A program made the position numbers and the translations under genes. The notes below the pieces were generated by a model. That model worked only from the letters and a program-made list of their open reading frames with translations. It made no database searches and was not told the origin of the DNA. Source: Molanna angustata (Eukaryota; Arthropoda; Insecta; Trichoptera; Molannidae). Taken from it: a DNA stretch of 64,000 bases. This document shows positions 14,531-27,620 of this stretch, in pieces. The stretch spans positions 24,247,651-24,311,650 of the forward strand of contig OY754967.1 in the NCBI GenBank assembly GCA_963576475.1. The letters run 5' to 3'. How positions within the stretch are numbered: position 1 is the stretch's first letter; each line of letters starts with the position of its first letter.

Positions 14531-15550
14531 GAGGTAGTTGGATGCCACTTCATTTTCATTATTTAACATAAAATACCACGTGGCTGATCAATGGGAACCA
14601 CCATTGACTATGTAATTTGTTTGCAATGAGTTAACTTCTCGAATTTTCTAACAACTTATTATTTATTTATTGCAGTATGCAACCCAAACATTCCATAAAA
14701 GGGTGGTTTATTATGAAAACAATTATTAAAAAAATACAATTTTGTTTTGCATAAAACTTTGTAGTGTTAAATGGAAAGGTAACTTCTCATTAATGAAACT
14801 AAAACTACCTCTTATTATTTTAATCTATCCAAAAAAATACAGCATTATTTAGTTATAACAACAGTGTTATTGGTTCTTCTTTTATTCAATTTTGTTTTAT
14901 TGAACTTATTTTTATATCGAGTTGATTGACTTCGATGAAAAATATTTCAAGTTCACGGTCATTAATATAGAAACGTGATGAATCTTAAAATCCAATCAGC
15001 GGGCCTGCGTTGTGCAAACTCGAATTTTACTCAATAAAAATTCTTATACTAATACAATGAACATGTTGAGAATGTTACATCATGTTATTCATCATTCCAG
15101 CAATCGGAATATACATACTTAAGTAATCATACGTTATATATATAATACGAATCAAATGTGTTTTCAGAAAATACGATTGTTATATAATGTTGCAAAAAAA
15201 GATTAATCCAACATAACATATTCGCAGTTTGATAAATAGGATTGTGTTGTTGCGATTTCAAACTCTAGTTAAGTTTCAACCTGTGAAAGTGGCAATTTTA
15301 ATGCCGAAATGCCCATTTCTTCCAACTATTGGCATTTTGGCAATAAACTGAGTCATGTACCATGAAAATTCCCGATTATTAGTTTTAAACCGATCTGGAC
15401 AATATTTCGGCATTTAAATTATTTCTCGCGTAATAGTCATACTATTTTTTCCAGAGTCGATATCGTTTGTTTTTACAAAATTCTATTGTGATCATATAAG
15501 GATTTCATTGTATAATTAGTAATGCTTTCAAATGGTAGATTCTTTGTATA
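14531..15550. other. AT-rich sequence, no gene seen
   Basis: Only a weak LINE-tail-like motif at about 15318-15350 ('tttcttccaactattgg'). No coding region could be supported. Confidence 0.45.
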
Positions 15551-15612
15551 TTGGATCGTATAATAATGTCTGCCCCTGGTGAACCCTATCAAACCCTTCT
15601 TTTTTTTACCAG

Positions 15613-15776
15613 TATCTCCACAAAGGAATTATTGTGCTTCATCTTCCGTGGTCACGTTTCATGTGTGCTGTGGCGAAGATCAGAGACACAACAGCCAAGT
15701 CAAGACGGAAATTTCTTACATGAAGTTTGTGAGCAAATCTAAAGCTTTGAATTTAAAAAATCGATTTGTTGATTGA
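15613..15776 (+). CDS. Possible orphan exon or repeat remnant, unrecognised
   Basis: Composition here is noticeably less AT-rich than its flanks. A pyrimidine-rich run ending in 'taccag' would be a plausible 3' splice site just upstream of 15613. One frame then stays open for about 54 residues (contains CASSSVVTFHVCCGEDQRH) to a TGA at 15774. I do not recognise the peptide, and no neighbouring exon, donor site or promoter supports it. An old repeat fragment is equally likely. Confidence 0.12.
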
Positions 15777-16621
15777 TGAAGGTAAAATCAATTTTAATCA
15801 CATTTTCAAAAAAGATTCTTAAATTCTAGAAAACGTCTAATCCTGGATAGCAAATATCGTACTACTAGAAAATTTCAAAACGACGAATAAGTTCGGGCGA
15901 ATATCAATTCTTTGTTGATAAGGTAAAATATGTTTTGATTTCTATGGAAACATACTGTATCATTTTTCTCAGTAAAGATTAGTTAAGAGACTTATACAAT
16001 ATACAGTGATCGTCAAGTAAAGAAAAAAATTGTCGTGTTTCATCAATCATTTTTTCTTCAATTTTTAAACTTCACTTCTTTATTTTTTAAAACGCTTTTC
16101 AACTGTCGTATTGATTTGTATATGGCCTATTTTTTTGTATTGGCAGGACGTAAAAATCTGTTTTAATTTTTGTGTAAAATAGGATTTAACTGATCATTAT
16201 AAAAAATAATTTTCTCATAAAAACCATCACGGTTCTGCGAAGAAAAAAAATAAGCAGAATTTAAAATGTGAAACACATAATTCAGTTGAAGTATAAAAAT
16301 AGTGAGACGTTTGAAATATTCAAGCAATAAATCATCTTTTTCAGCAGTAAAATTTATTTCCACTTTAGTAAGTGCTTTCCTCCGTCTAGTTGTGGAGTGA
16401 AGCACTGATTATATCTCCGGTTAAAGGTGAGGGTTTCAACTAGTAGATATCTTGTTTCTGTTAAGACAGCGATTCCAGAGACATGTAAAATAAACGCGGT
16501 ATTTTGAAGGGCTACATGGATAAACACTTGATATTTTTGGACAATTCTTGACATAAACTCGCATAATTTTTACGAAAATAATCATATATTTTAAATCGAA
16601 TATTTTTATATTTGCATATAC
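15777..16621. other. No confident gene; overlapping short minus-strand frames
   Basis: Two overlapping minus-strand frames (66 and 80 codons, between 16163 and 16554) cover a locally GC-richer patch. Neither shows a known domain, and both strands give similar-length frames. I do not call a gene. Confidence 0.4.
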
Positions 16622-17010
16622 GCAAACATTGGATTTTATTTTACCTTTTGGCAGTCAATGATATTGTTATGACAAATTTTTAACATCTCAATAGAGACGA
16701 AATACGATCTAAGGAGCCTAGTACGAACGACACGGAATTGATACTTATCACTTAATAATTGTGAGTTCCATGTGATACCTATTACTTGTCTAAATGGTAG
16801 TACGAGCTGAGTGAATTCGTAGGTGAAATTACTTCCGTCGGGTAGAGGGCGCGGCGAAATATGAAACTTCCAACTTTTCAACGTTTCTTAAAAATGGCGC
16901 ATTACGTTTTGGCTCTTTTATTGACTCGGGAAGAAAATGAAGGCCCCGTAGGTGCCTTGATTTCCCAGTTCTCCGATAATATTCCAACTTCGTCTCTATT
17001 GTGTATATTT
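16622..17010. mobile_element. Family G-related element bounded by inverted ends
   Basis: The left side carries 'aacattggatttt...agtcaatgatatt' and 'aacatctcaatagagacgaa'. The right side ends 'ccaacttcgtctctattg', the complement of the same end. The interior partly differs from other G copies but keeps 'ggtgcctt...ttcccagttct' near the right end. Minus-strand open frames in it are incidental. Confidence 0.5.
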
Positions 17011-17782
17011 TAAAATATGTTCGTATAGTTAGAATAAATTAATTATTTCAATAAATATCATAGTCCTAACGAAGTTCGTCTAAAAGAATTAGTAAACATT
17101 TATGAATATGTGTACCTACATAATGGGCTGGTATATGCAATTGAGATAGACGATAAATCTATAAATACATTTTCTACAAATTTGTAGCTTGTGATTTGTA
17201 CTCAATAAACAAACTGTAAATATGTATGTTTGTTTTACTTCAATGATATCGAAAACATATTTATATCAACGGGTATATAATTTCGCAAACGCCCCGTATA
17301 ATATTTTTATCTATTGGTTAGTATATAATTTATGTTCCCGCATATTTTGAATAGATTTCACAAAACTAATGATTCATTAGGAATGTCAATTGTTCTATTT
17401 ATAATATTGTCACACTTCATATATGAGAAAGTTGAATGCCTTTTTTGTTTTACTCCTAGATTACTATTTGACTGTTTTATGAGCATTTTCACTGAGTTTA
17501 TGTAATGTACGATATATAAACGATTGTTTCACGGATTTGTTCAATAGATAAAAATTCACACACGCAAAATAGTACATTTGTAAATTTTATGATCCATTAG
17601 AAAAGGGTCCAATATATTTATGAGCATATGAAGATAGGTCGAAGCGTGTGCTTGAATATGTTGGCAGGAAATATGTCAGATTGACCATGTTACACAATAA
17701 GAAATAAGGCCATTGACCATCAAGAATTCTATACATCTTTGGCACAGCCATCGGCATCACGACAATCGAGATAATAACATCA
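17011..17782. other. AT-rich sequence, no gene seen
   Basis: Nothing identifiable on either strand. Confidence 0.45.
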
Positions 17783-17842
17783 TGTCGTTACAACGCGGTG
17801 AGATGCGGAACAACGCGAAACTTAGTTCACTACAAACTGCGG
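17783..17842 (+). CDS. Speculative first coding exon
   Basis: An ATG at 17783 opens 20 codons (MSLQRGEMRNNAKLSSLQTA). They are followed directly by GTACGT, a good 5' splice-site match, in a patch less AT-rich than its surroundings. Without intron-closing exons or homology this is only a candidate. Chance occurrence in 64 kb is quite possible. Confidence 0.12.
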
Positions 17843-20800
17843 TACGTATTTAGGAATATTTTTATATATGGAAACTATTTGATATACTGTTTTGCTCTAG
17901 TATCAATAATCAAGACTGCAACTGCGAGACTTATCTATGGGACTGATAATATGTAGATGCCAACTCTCCTTTACGACTACAGAATGAAAAAATAACTTAT
18001 CTAAGGAACTCAAATAATGAGCACTACACAGCCTCCTCAATCAAGGGATTCTGATGATATTTTTTTTAAATAGGAAAAAAAATATGTCAAATCTTTTTAT
18101 TGTCACTCAATTGTAACTAATTTATTTAGCTATCAGTTTTTCGACCGATGAGAAAAATACCTATATATATATGCATTGAAAAAGAACAAAACTATATTTT
18201 TAAGCAAAAATTCGCCGCATGAGAATTCATTATAGATACCTATATAATGAATTCTCATTCTAATTTCGTGTTTACCAATTTGACGCATCTACATATATAT
18301 CAACACATAATTATTTTTAGTTTAGATTATATACTTACTTCTTTCTTCCGGCTTGAGTATTTTTTGATTTATTTTCTTATTTCTACTTTTTGCCTATATA
18401 ACTTTAGCTTTTACAATGAATAATTTGATGTTGAATTTCTCTCATATTTTTTTTATTTTTTACATTAGTTTGTGCATTTTAATATTAACCAGATTAATTT
18501 AAAAATATGTTTTTTTACTGCTTGCTTGTTCTCTTTACTTTTGCTATGAAAATTGCAAATTTTTAGCCGGGGTAATATTTTTGATGTTCCTTTTCTCACC
18601 GTGTTTCGAATGTACCCGCCCTATGATGATAAAAGAAAAAGAAATAATTAATAAATTCAAAAAATAAAAAATATGTTTAAATATTACTTTTTTTATATAA
18701 GTGAAAACATGTATTTAGGCATGAAACTGTATGTATCATTTTTGTTTTTATTATTATGTAAGATGTATGTTTTCTGAATAAAATTAAAAATAAAATATTG
18801 CACGGTGAAAGGTACATGTATGAGAAAATAAATAGTGATTATATTATTTTAATCCGTACCTTTATAGATAAATATACAAAATGCTGTGTATGGATAAAAC
18901 CAGTAGTTAATGCCTTCCAGCAACATTATATATCAGGACTAAAAAGCTCATGCACATTTATTACATAATTCTACACAACACCTACTACAGGAATATATTG
19001 ATAATCCTGACGACGGGCATTTGACATGAAATAAATTATACCAATTTCTATATAAAATTCGCAATATTTTTACATGACAAATCAACACTTAATTTCCATA
19101 CAGTCGTTTATTTTAAAAACATAATGAAAACTATAAATTTAACAAGGTTGTTCGCTGTTCGCTTTTTCGTAGCAATTATCGCATGAACTCAGAATTTTGT
19201 ATCGATGTTTTGATATGGATTATTTAATTGATAATTCAACAATTTATTATTGTAACATTGGTGTGAGATTTATTCAAGGGCTACCACATCATGTGTTAAT
19301 TCATCGACTCAAAATTATAAAATATACGTTTAAAATAACAGATTGTGTTTCAAAAACATATAGATTCATTATAAAAATAAAATATGTGTTTTCAAATGAA
19401 ATTATTATTTCAAAGTAAAGACAGTAAAACATAGAAATTTTTAATCAATTGGTTATTATTTTTAATCGGTTTGTAATTAATATAAAAGAATGAATTACTT
19501 ACTTGACAACATAGTTATAATAATAATTGAAATTTAATTTTTCCTTGAAAAATATTTAATATCCAGATAATTTTTTAACACGCCAACCCTAGTTAATTCA
19601 CAAAACGGGATTCTTCATGTCAAATAAAAAAAAAACAATGGGGCATTGTTCTTTTAAGTATAACATGAACAGATCAAGTAAAGTAGTGAAATGATACCTT
19701 CTGTAGGCACACAGTGTCTAGCCAGCACGAGAATACACATTATATAAGCACTTAATTGAAATAAACTTTAATTTGATATAATTAATAATACAGTTACAGG
19801 AACGCAATAAATTTGTGTCGAATAGACGAAAAAAGCGATAAGAAAATAATTATTGTAAGTGTAATACAAATTGGGTATACAGAGTTCACAGAGTACCCGC
19901 ACAGTGAGATCTCAGTTTACGAAAACAATTAGTCCAAAATAATAAAGTATTATTCGCATTGAAAAACAAACGTTTTTTTATTCATATTAAAAATTGACAA
20001 ATCATTTATTTATATACACATTGGTACAAGTAAGAAAATGAACTAATAATTTTGACACGGTTCAGGGCCAGGGGAAAGATCTATGCAATAGCATTGTCAC
20101 CTCATGTAGGTACGAGTGTAAGGACCTCTTGTAGATAGATACTTATTCCGAACGTCAACGTCACTGGTTGTGATTAGGCGATATGCCAGGCAGGATTGGA
20201 ATCACTACCTAAGTGCACTAACCGCTCATCAACCACCAAACATTATCATATTTCTTCAAACTGACCACATATCGGTTGCATTGTTCACATAATAATTACA
20301 TAATAATAGTTAATTATTCACGGTAAGAAAGGAATTTATACTACAAAAAGAGACGCCATAGTTACTTACTGGTTAATCCATACTAAGGTATGTAGTATGG
20401 AATCACAACATGTATGTAATAGACAGGGATGTATCTGTTATTTTTAGCGCCCCGCGAACTAAATGTGTTCAAAAGGTGCTCTCCTTTATTTATCACGAAA
20501 CCACCAAGAATATTTATAGGAAAATAGAACAAAATTTTAAAAATTATAGAATTTTTTTTTAAAATAAGTTTTTTGCTTAGATTATAATATATATTCTATG
20601 GTTTTTTGTTACAAAAATAATAAAGAATGAAATTTTTATACGGTTACTTTTGCTGTAAAATGCACTGTACCCATATATTTATTTCAACAATTCGTTGATA
20701 ATATACCGACACTTATTTACCATTTTTAACTTATATTATTACTATATGTACACTATATTTTTTATATATTTTTTTTGTTTTAATAGTATTTAAGTGTTAT

Positions 20801-20870
20801 ACGTATTTTCTTTGATTTCTTTTACTCTTTTTTATTTGCTGTTGTACATACACAATGTTGTCATGCTTTG
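17843..20870. other. AT-rich sequence, no gene seen
   Basis: Long low-complexity A/T stretches. A perfect palindrome at 18219-18258 is listed separately. A degenerate tRNA-like tract may lie near 20190-20235. No coding region could be supported. Confidence 0.45.
18219..18258. repeat. Perfect 16-bp inverted repeat
   Basis: ATGAGAATTCATTATA pairs exactly with TATAATGAATTCTCAT across 8 bp. Function unknown; it may be a relic of a small foldback element. Confidence 0.7.
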
Positions 20871-20871
20871 T

Positions 20872-20985
20872 AATCTGGTTGGTTGGAAGAAATTGCCTAA
20901 TGGCAATAAGCCCGCCAGTGTACAATTATATTTGTTTATATTATGTTCAAAAAGATGTATAAATAAATAAATAAATAAATATACA
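20872..20985 (+). mobile_element. LINE 3' tail fragment with (AAAT)n end
   Basis: 'ggttggttggaagaaattgc' then 'ctaatggcaataagcccgcc' and 'agtgtacaatt', ending in (aaat)n. This is the fullest copy of the shared 3' tail and matches the minus-strand LINE at 44.7-45.4 kb. Confidence 0.7.
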
Positions 20986-21367
20986 CAGCTCTCTTTTTTC
21001 ATGTCGCGAAGTGACTTATAAAAAATAATGGTAAAAATATAAGTTAAAAATGGTTAATATTAACTACCACAAAATATCCGCCGAATCATTAAACGACACT
21101 TATTCGTTCATATTTTTTACAGTCAGGTTTTCCAGTAAAAAAATAAGATTCATTTTTGAACACAACACCGGTCTATAGTTATATCATGGTGTCTTGTCTC
21201 ATGTTATTTTGTAAATAAGGAAATATTTCTGTATTCCTTGAGTTGAATAAATCCACCTTTGTGTATGCACTTGATTGTACAAAATTTTTAAAAATATAAT
21301 GATATCATTTTACAAGAATATATTTTTACACTATACTTAACCCAACAATATATAATTACCCGGAAAA

Positions 21368-21465
21368 TCTGCAAAGAGATAGATGGAGAGTTGGAATTCC
21401 TACTCCCAGGATAGTCCACCGTCATAAACAGGTCAAATGATCTAATATACAACGAAGAAGATTTT
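21368..21465 (+). repeat. Single unit related to the 115-bp array
   Basis: 'ctgcaaagagatagatgg', 'ctcccaggatagtccacc' and '(c)aaatgatctaatata', followed by 'gaagaag', match the units at 7.7-8.3 kb. Confidence 0.6.
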
Positions 21466-21620
21466 TTCCTTATAAGAACATATTATAAACCCTCATACAT
21501 TCCCTAATCTAAGGAAATTGTGTTATATGTGAACAAAATCGGTCGAGGCAGAATTCAAACTGCGTCCACTGGATTCTATTCAGTTCCCTAGCCGTTCTAT
21601 CACTGACCCATCTAAACTTT
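21466..21620 (-). mobile_element. tRNA-derived SINE (family A), copy 2
   Basis: Minus-strand head 'TTAGATGGGTCAGTGATAGA', then 'GAATTCTGCCTCGACC' with the body 'ttccttagattagggaatg'. It is more diverged than the other copies, with a degraded anticodon arm. Confidence 0.6.
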
Positions 21621-24600
21621 TTCTCTCCACTTCTAAAGAATAGCGGAGAGTCACGATTTCACAATATTAGAGGGTATTTTCTAGCTTACCCACTAATTTT
21701 TGGCACGCCCATTTTATCTGCGTCTCGGCACACTTTGAAAACATCATGGTAAATGCGACCCTGGTGATAGAGGTTATATTATGTGTGAGTGGTTATAGTG
21801 TCGCAGCATTTATATCATCTGTGAGTTACACGAAGGAAACCTTAGCAATAGCAACCGTGACTATGAGGGCAGTGAGATGTGTTGCCTAAGGATTTTATTA
21901 GCTCACTTGCGAGATTCCCTCGTTTCATAGGGGTACTAAACCATTTGCAATCATCCGTTTAATAATTATATTTTGATATAACTAAATCATGCTGAAAATC
22001 AGCTGCTGGGGAGCTTGTCTTCCTGCAACATAGCTGAGCATGGTCCTTTTGAGTCAAAAAGGTTGTTTATCATTTTCATTTGTTGATATATGTCTATGTA
22101 TTTGTATGTAAACTTCTTTTCGTCTCAATAAATGTTTATTTATTTTATTTATTAAATGATTCAATTCTATATTTCAATTTTCTTTTAATATGTAATAAAA
22201 TTTTGTTTATAACTGTTTTTAAGAATTAAAATTTATCTTAGTTAAAATAAAATAATGATTGTTATCTAATATTCATTTACAGCGATAATTGACGCATTTC
22301 GTGTGAGAAACATCGTCAGAATATTTTTTTTAATAATCGGCAATTCTGACTATGTGCATCGCACGAAACTTGTCAATTCTTCTTCTGGGTCACGATTATA
22401 AGATTGGTTTACACCAAGCAATTTCCACCTCTATTAATAAGTAAAACAGTATTAGCAAAATATGGGGTTCTGTTTACAAAAAATTATCGATCAACTGAAT
22501 TTAGTTATTTTTTTTATTTTTTAATAATACCTATGTACTAAGTATTTACATGTTTTCTTTCCTATTTTCTATAAGTGCTCTCAATAGGCGTTAAAATTAT
22601 AGAAAAATTTGATTAATTTATTTTTTGATTGTTTCGAATTTGTCCCTATATCTCATACCTACTAATATAAAAAACATTTTCTTCACTTTTACATACACAT
22701 ATTCGGATAAAAAATACACATGTTCGAAAGGTTGAATGTTTAACAATTCTACATATCAGAAAACAATTGCCGGTTTCTGATTTCATTAAATTAATAATAA
22801 ACAGTATTTAAGAAAATGACTGGTTGCGGAACTAACAACTTTCTCAAAACCTTGATTTACTGTCGAATTATTTCGGACACGTGTAATCATTGAAACAATA
22901 TATAAAAAAAAAATGTTGTGTACTCCTTGAGTTCTCATCGGCGCATCTTCGTTGTAATCTACGTGTTGTCTAGGGCCGGACCGTTCATGTGGAGTTATAA
23001 AGAAAAGGGAAAAAGTGTGTAATGGTGGTCGGGGTGCAAGACCAATACACTGAACTTCCCAAGGACGTCTGAGGACGTGGCCCTATCTCAGAGTCAAGCC
23101 TTGGAGGGAACCCGTCACAGCTTTCTATGGACTAAACCTGAATTATTACATAGGACCAATTATCTCTGTTATACCAGATGCTATAACATCTAGACTTTTT
23201 GCTCTCGCATCACTCTTGCTTTTGATTAACAGAGCTAGCTACTTTACAGCGTTGGTTGAATGTTATATGTGGGGAGGATATCCACATACCATAAACATTA
23301 TATTGTACTTCATATTCTTAGCTATCTTTAGAAACCCGCATTATATTATTATATACGTATATCAATATAACTAAAGGCAAGGGAACTATAGAAGGGAGTA
23401 CTATTGCTAATTTGGTCTTACTATAATATTCAAACATTTATTGATTATGATTGCAACAATCATTATTAGATATCGAGAATTTCAATGATCAAGTTTTGTG
23501 TTTTTTCTTGTTATCAAACAAGGGTCTATAAATGAATCATAAAACCATGTAAAATATTTCGATTTATACAAATATGACATTTTTAAGTAAGGAAGCGTTG
23601 TTTGATAATATAAGGTAACCGTCAAAATATCATTGCTCACTAATGATTATTAAAATTTTACATTAATAAAACAGAAAGAACGTATCCAATGTTAGAAATT
23701 GGAGACAAAATGCAAAATTTATATTAGTGAATATTATGTTTCTGCACATTTCTGATAATGCTATGTAAACTTCGCATGTGGTCTGAGATACTTTGATTGC
23801 CCGTAATAAATAGATTATTATGTTTACAGACAATAAAAATTATTCTTCGTTCAGTTAAGTATGAGTAGGAAAGAGAACCATCATTAAATTCACATGGATA
23901 AAGGACACATATACGTATGTGAATTATATTTATTACCAATAAAGTAATGTAAATAAACTGATGGTTTTCAAGATTACAGCCAATATGTTGCTATCTTGAT
24001 AATTGAATGAATTTAGGAGACGCAAAATGCTACCACCCGCCATGTTTATTGATATTTAATGGGAAACAATAAAAAAATATGGAAAACGCTAATATTAAAG
24101 ACAATAAAACAAACTAACACTTAATTGTTTACTTACAATATTGTTATATCTCATTAAATGGTAATACGCCATAAACAGTGTGTAGTTGAATATTTCCACA
24201 ATATAAAGTATATATTGCTACAAGTATTGACGCTTCTTGGGAATTAACTCTAGACGTATTGGTAATAATGTAGGCATTTTATTAAGATGTTTACATATTT
24301 AAAATAAAAATCTATCTGGAATAAATTGTGGTAATTTTTAAGGGTAATAAAATTTAAAATTTGTAGTCGTTTGAGTTTATATAAATGCACATAAGAAAAA
24401 TATTCGGTCTGCATAACATAAATAAAGTCTTACTAATAATCCTTGTATAATGTAACCAGAGATTCGCTAAATACAGCAGACAGTTTTCACAAGGAAAAGT
24501 TAAAGGAGATATTCGATATAAATCAATAGACTAGAGTTATTTTAATTTAACAAATTATATTTGATATAATTATATTATGTTCTCTCTGCTTACTCCAAAC

Positions 24601-25235
24601 AATAAGATGCCAGTATAAGATTTACGATTCAAAATTCAATAACGAAATAATTGTCGAAGAAGATATATTCAAATTCCAGATGTCCTTTTTTTTAAATCAC
24701 AAGACGGTTAATTTGTCTTTTATTATATCACTTATCTACTTCCATTTCCCAAGGATCAGATCAGACAACAGGTTTAACGAGTCAAATACCAACGTTGTGT
24801 TTTTGTTAATTATTAAATTCAATGAAGCTCCACGTTAGATAGATTTCAACCAGCTGAGGGATTAGATCTGGTATTATGAGGTCATCCCTCGTGGCCAGCA
24901 TCCGCACCTGTTCTTGTACATAATGTAATACACCTAATGTTATATAATTAATCACCGAGATCCTTCTATTTCGTCTGACCAATAATATCGTGTCCATGTG
25001 TAAAAAAGTGCCCTTGAAGATTATTTTGTTCCTGTGAGCTGCGTGCCTTCTAATAAGCGTGACCGCCTATCAATAATACTAACTATAATCATTATTATTA
25101 CATAAAACACTGAATAATCTTTTTTGATTCCATCCGTATGAATAGAGAACACATTAGTTTTATATCAAAGATTGGTTTGTTTTGTGTGACTGTATTCTTA
25201 TACTTTAAGAAGCACGCGAATAAAGAATCAAATAC
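21621..25235. other. AT-rich sequence, no gene seen
   Basis: A locally GC-richer patch at about 22935-23130 and a 63-codon minus-strand frame at 24806-24997 were examined. Neither shows a recognisable domain or exon structure. Confidence 0.4.
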
Positions 25236-25237
25236 AG

Positions 25238-25312
25238 GTGTATATATACCTATACAGGTGTATAGGTATATATACACAGGTGTATATACAGGTGTATATA
25301 TACCTATACAAA
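25238..25312. repeat. Palindromic GTGTATATATACC minisatellite
   Basis: GTGTATATATACCTATA (25238-25254) pairs with its exact complement at 25261-25277. The 'caggtgtatata' unit then repeats to about 25312. This is a self-complementary minisatellite, open on both strands only because of the repeat. Confidence 0.75.
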
Positions 25313-26080
25313 AATTGTAAATGAAACTGATAACCTGGACATTTTTCATCTGTCAAGACCTACATTTAAAAAGAAAATCCTTATGATAAGGTAGAAGTAG
25401 TTTACTATATCTTTTAAAGTCTCTTTTGTAACTGAATTTTTGTTTCTTTTTTAATGTTTTTAATGTTCATTTCTTCTACTTGTGCTACTTCTCGTATGTT
25501 TTCATGTTTCATGTTTAAACACACACACATACACACAAACACATATACACTATCCTCCTCCCTACTTCCTCGATACTCCATTTCTTCCTTATTTCTGTTG
25601 CAATTAGTAGTATGATAATTTCATAATATGATACTCAAAGGTGAGTCGAGATAGGTACTCGTTTTGGATGTTTCACTATATATATAATTGCTTCATTTTA
25701 TTGTACTCGCCTTTTACAAAAATAAATAAAAAAAAAAAAAAAAAAGTCTTTTCATGGAATTAATCGAAGATAAGTGATCATTTAACTGTATTATTCAACC
25801 ATAGTTTTATCATGCCTATAGTAAAAACGGTTCTCGACACCATCTCCAAACATCGATGTACAATTCAATATATATTTATGACACAGTATAATGGATGTTT
25901 TTTTTGGTTTATTGTTTGCTTAATCGAATAATTTTTTGAACCACTATATAAATCTACACCTATTGTAACAATTAATTTCAGCTTTTCATCAACGTTCATA
26001 CCTAGGCGACCGTAACATAGCAGACAAACTCAAATAAAATCGGGTCGGATGGTTTGATCAGTCAAAAGACCACCTGAATA
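25313..26080. other. AT-rich sequence, no gene seen
   Basis: Includes a short CA-rich run (25519-25552) and an A-run at about 25727-25745. No gene. Confidence 0.45.
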
Positions 26081-26096
26081 TTTTTACATTGCCGGG

Positions 26097-26249
26097 AGGA
26101 CGTGGAAGGCAAAAGCTTCGATGTCGTTATGTGGTTAGGCGAGATGCTGAATCATGCGAGATCACCAAAGATGAAGCCCTGGATAGAGCAAAGTGGAGGA
26201 GTAGGACTCGAAGAACAGACCCTGTCACCATGCGGGATAATTGCTAGGA
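26097..26249 (+). pseudogene. LINE ORF2 C-terminal fragment (RTE-like)
   Basis: One frame reads GRGRQKLRCRYVVRRDAESC, then EITKDEALDRAKWRSRTRR and a stop at 26247. The pattern 'GR(P)K(L)RW..DVV..D.........A.DRAKWR...RRADP' is typical of the extreme C-terminus of insect LINE (RTE-type) polyproteins. Upstream RT and endonuclease domains are missing, so this is a 5'-truncated insertion. Family assignment is from the pattern only. Confidence 0.55.
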
Positions 26250-26889
26250 GGATTGATTGAGCTTAACCATAGATTTTTGCAACCTACAAAATCTATGAAA
26301 CGTTAACAACCTTTAATTTTATCTCTAAATGTGGTATTAAGTACTCGTTCAATCTTATGTAGGTATTACCAGTCCATTGCTGAAAAATATTAAAAAAAGC
26401 CTTTTGAACATTTTAGATTAACGGTTCATAAATATCACAATTTAAGTGTGAAAATTATTATTTAGAGCTACAACACCCTCGATATAAAAGCAGCAAGTAA
26501 TGAATGGTTTTTAAATAATTATTATATGTTTAAATCATGTGATATTATTGTTATTTTTCATCATATACTATGATTCGCATACAAACAACGTAATAATTAT
26601 TTATATAGTATTAACGTCTCATTAGTTGACAGCTGATAACAAGTATAATAATTAGTATACCCATATATATTTTCTTACACAAATCCAGATGCATATTATC
26701 AAAATGAGCTCATTTATATACATATTGGGTATATAGGTACCTACAAGTGATTATGTTATTAATATAGGTATACGTGATTTGGAGATATATCATTACAGTA
26801 TATTATATTCCTACCTAATAACATAATTATGAAGGAAAAAATCAAACAAAAACAAATAAAGATAACTAAAGATCATCATCACGTATTTA

Positions 26890-27620
26890 TTTTAAAATGA
26901 GTGGGTTGTTGCCAATACTAAACTCTCCACTAGATAGTAAGTGTACATTTTTTCTTCTTGAAAGGTTGACAATCTCTAAATGAATTTTTATGAAGTACAT
27001 TTCTAATAGATTCTTAAACAAATATAAGATTCCCAAAGGACAAACGTTTTCACAATACACCATACACACAAAAACATTGTCACGAAACTCATAGTATGCA
27101 CTTTCTACATGATACCTGTTGAGAAATTTATGTAAAAAAATGCATTACTAACAAGATATGCATGTACGAGGCAGAATATGAATGTTGATGAGGCGAAGTA
27201 TATGTGTCAAGATAGAAGAATGCGGTGTTCGGTTCTCACTGCCTACTTCTTAAGAAAGATAGAAATGGAGAGTTAAAAACACACTTGTCTATAGAGACAT
27301 AATATCAATATGAAGTTGATCGCTCAATTTTCCCATACAGAAGCTATTTTACTTCTGTTATTTACATTTTTCATACAAATGTGAAATTTATTTACTTTTG
27401 TTATATACATTTTTCGTCCAAATGTGAAATTTATTTCACATCGATATAGCAGACTATAGATTTTTACTCTCCACACTATGGAATAGTGGAGATTTCATAA
27501 TTTTTAAGCGTATTTTTTTACATCAATTTCTCAAGGGGTATCATGTAGAGAGTGCACACTGTGAGTTTCGTCGTGATGTGTTTGTATGTATGACGTACGG
27601 TGTACGGCGTTCGGCGTGCG
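26890..27620 (+). repeat. Dispersed repeat family H, second large copy
   Basis: 26900-27300 parallels 2755-3200 (same 'gtgggttg...gccaa' start, 'gaagaatgcggtgttcggtt', 'gtctatagagaca'). 27460-27620 matches 3719-3870 in inverted orientation. The middle section of the long copy is absent, so this copy is rearranged. Confidence 0.6.

Noticed and set aside
16163..16881. Minus-strand frames of 60-81 codons
   Set aside because: They overlap each other in different frames, and the rightmost lies within a family G element. No domain is recognisable.
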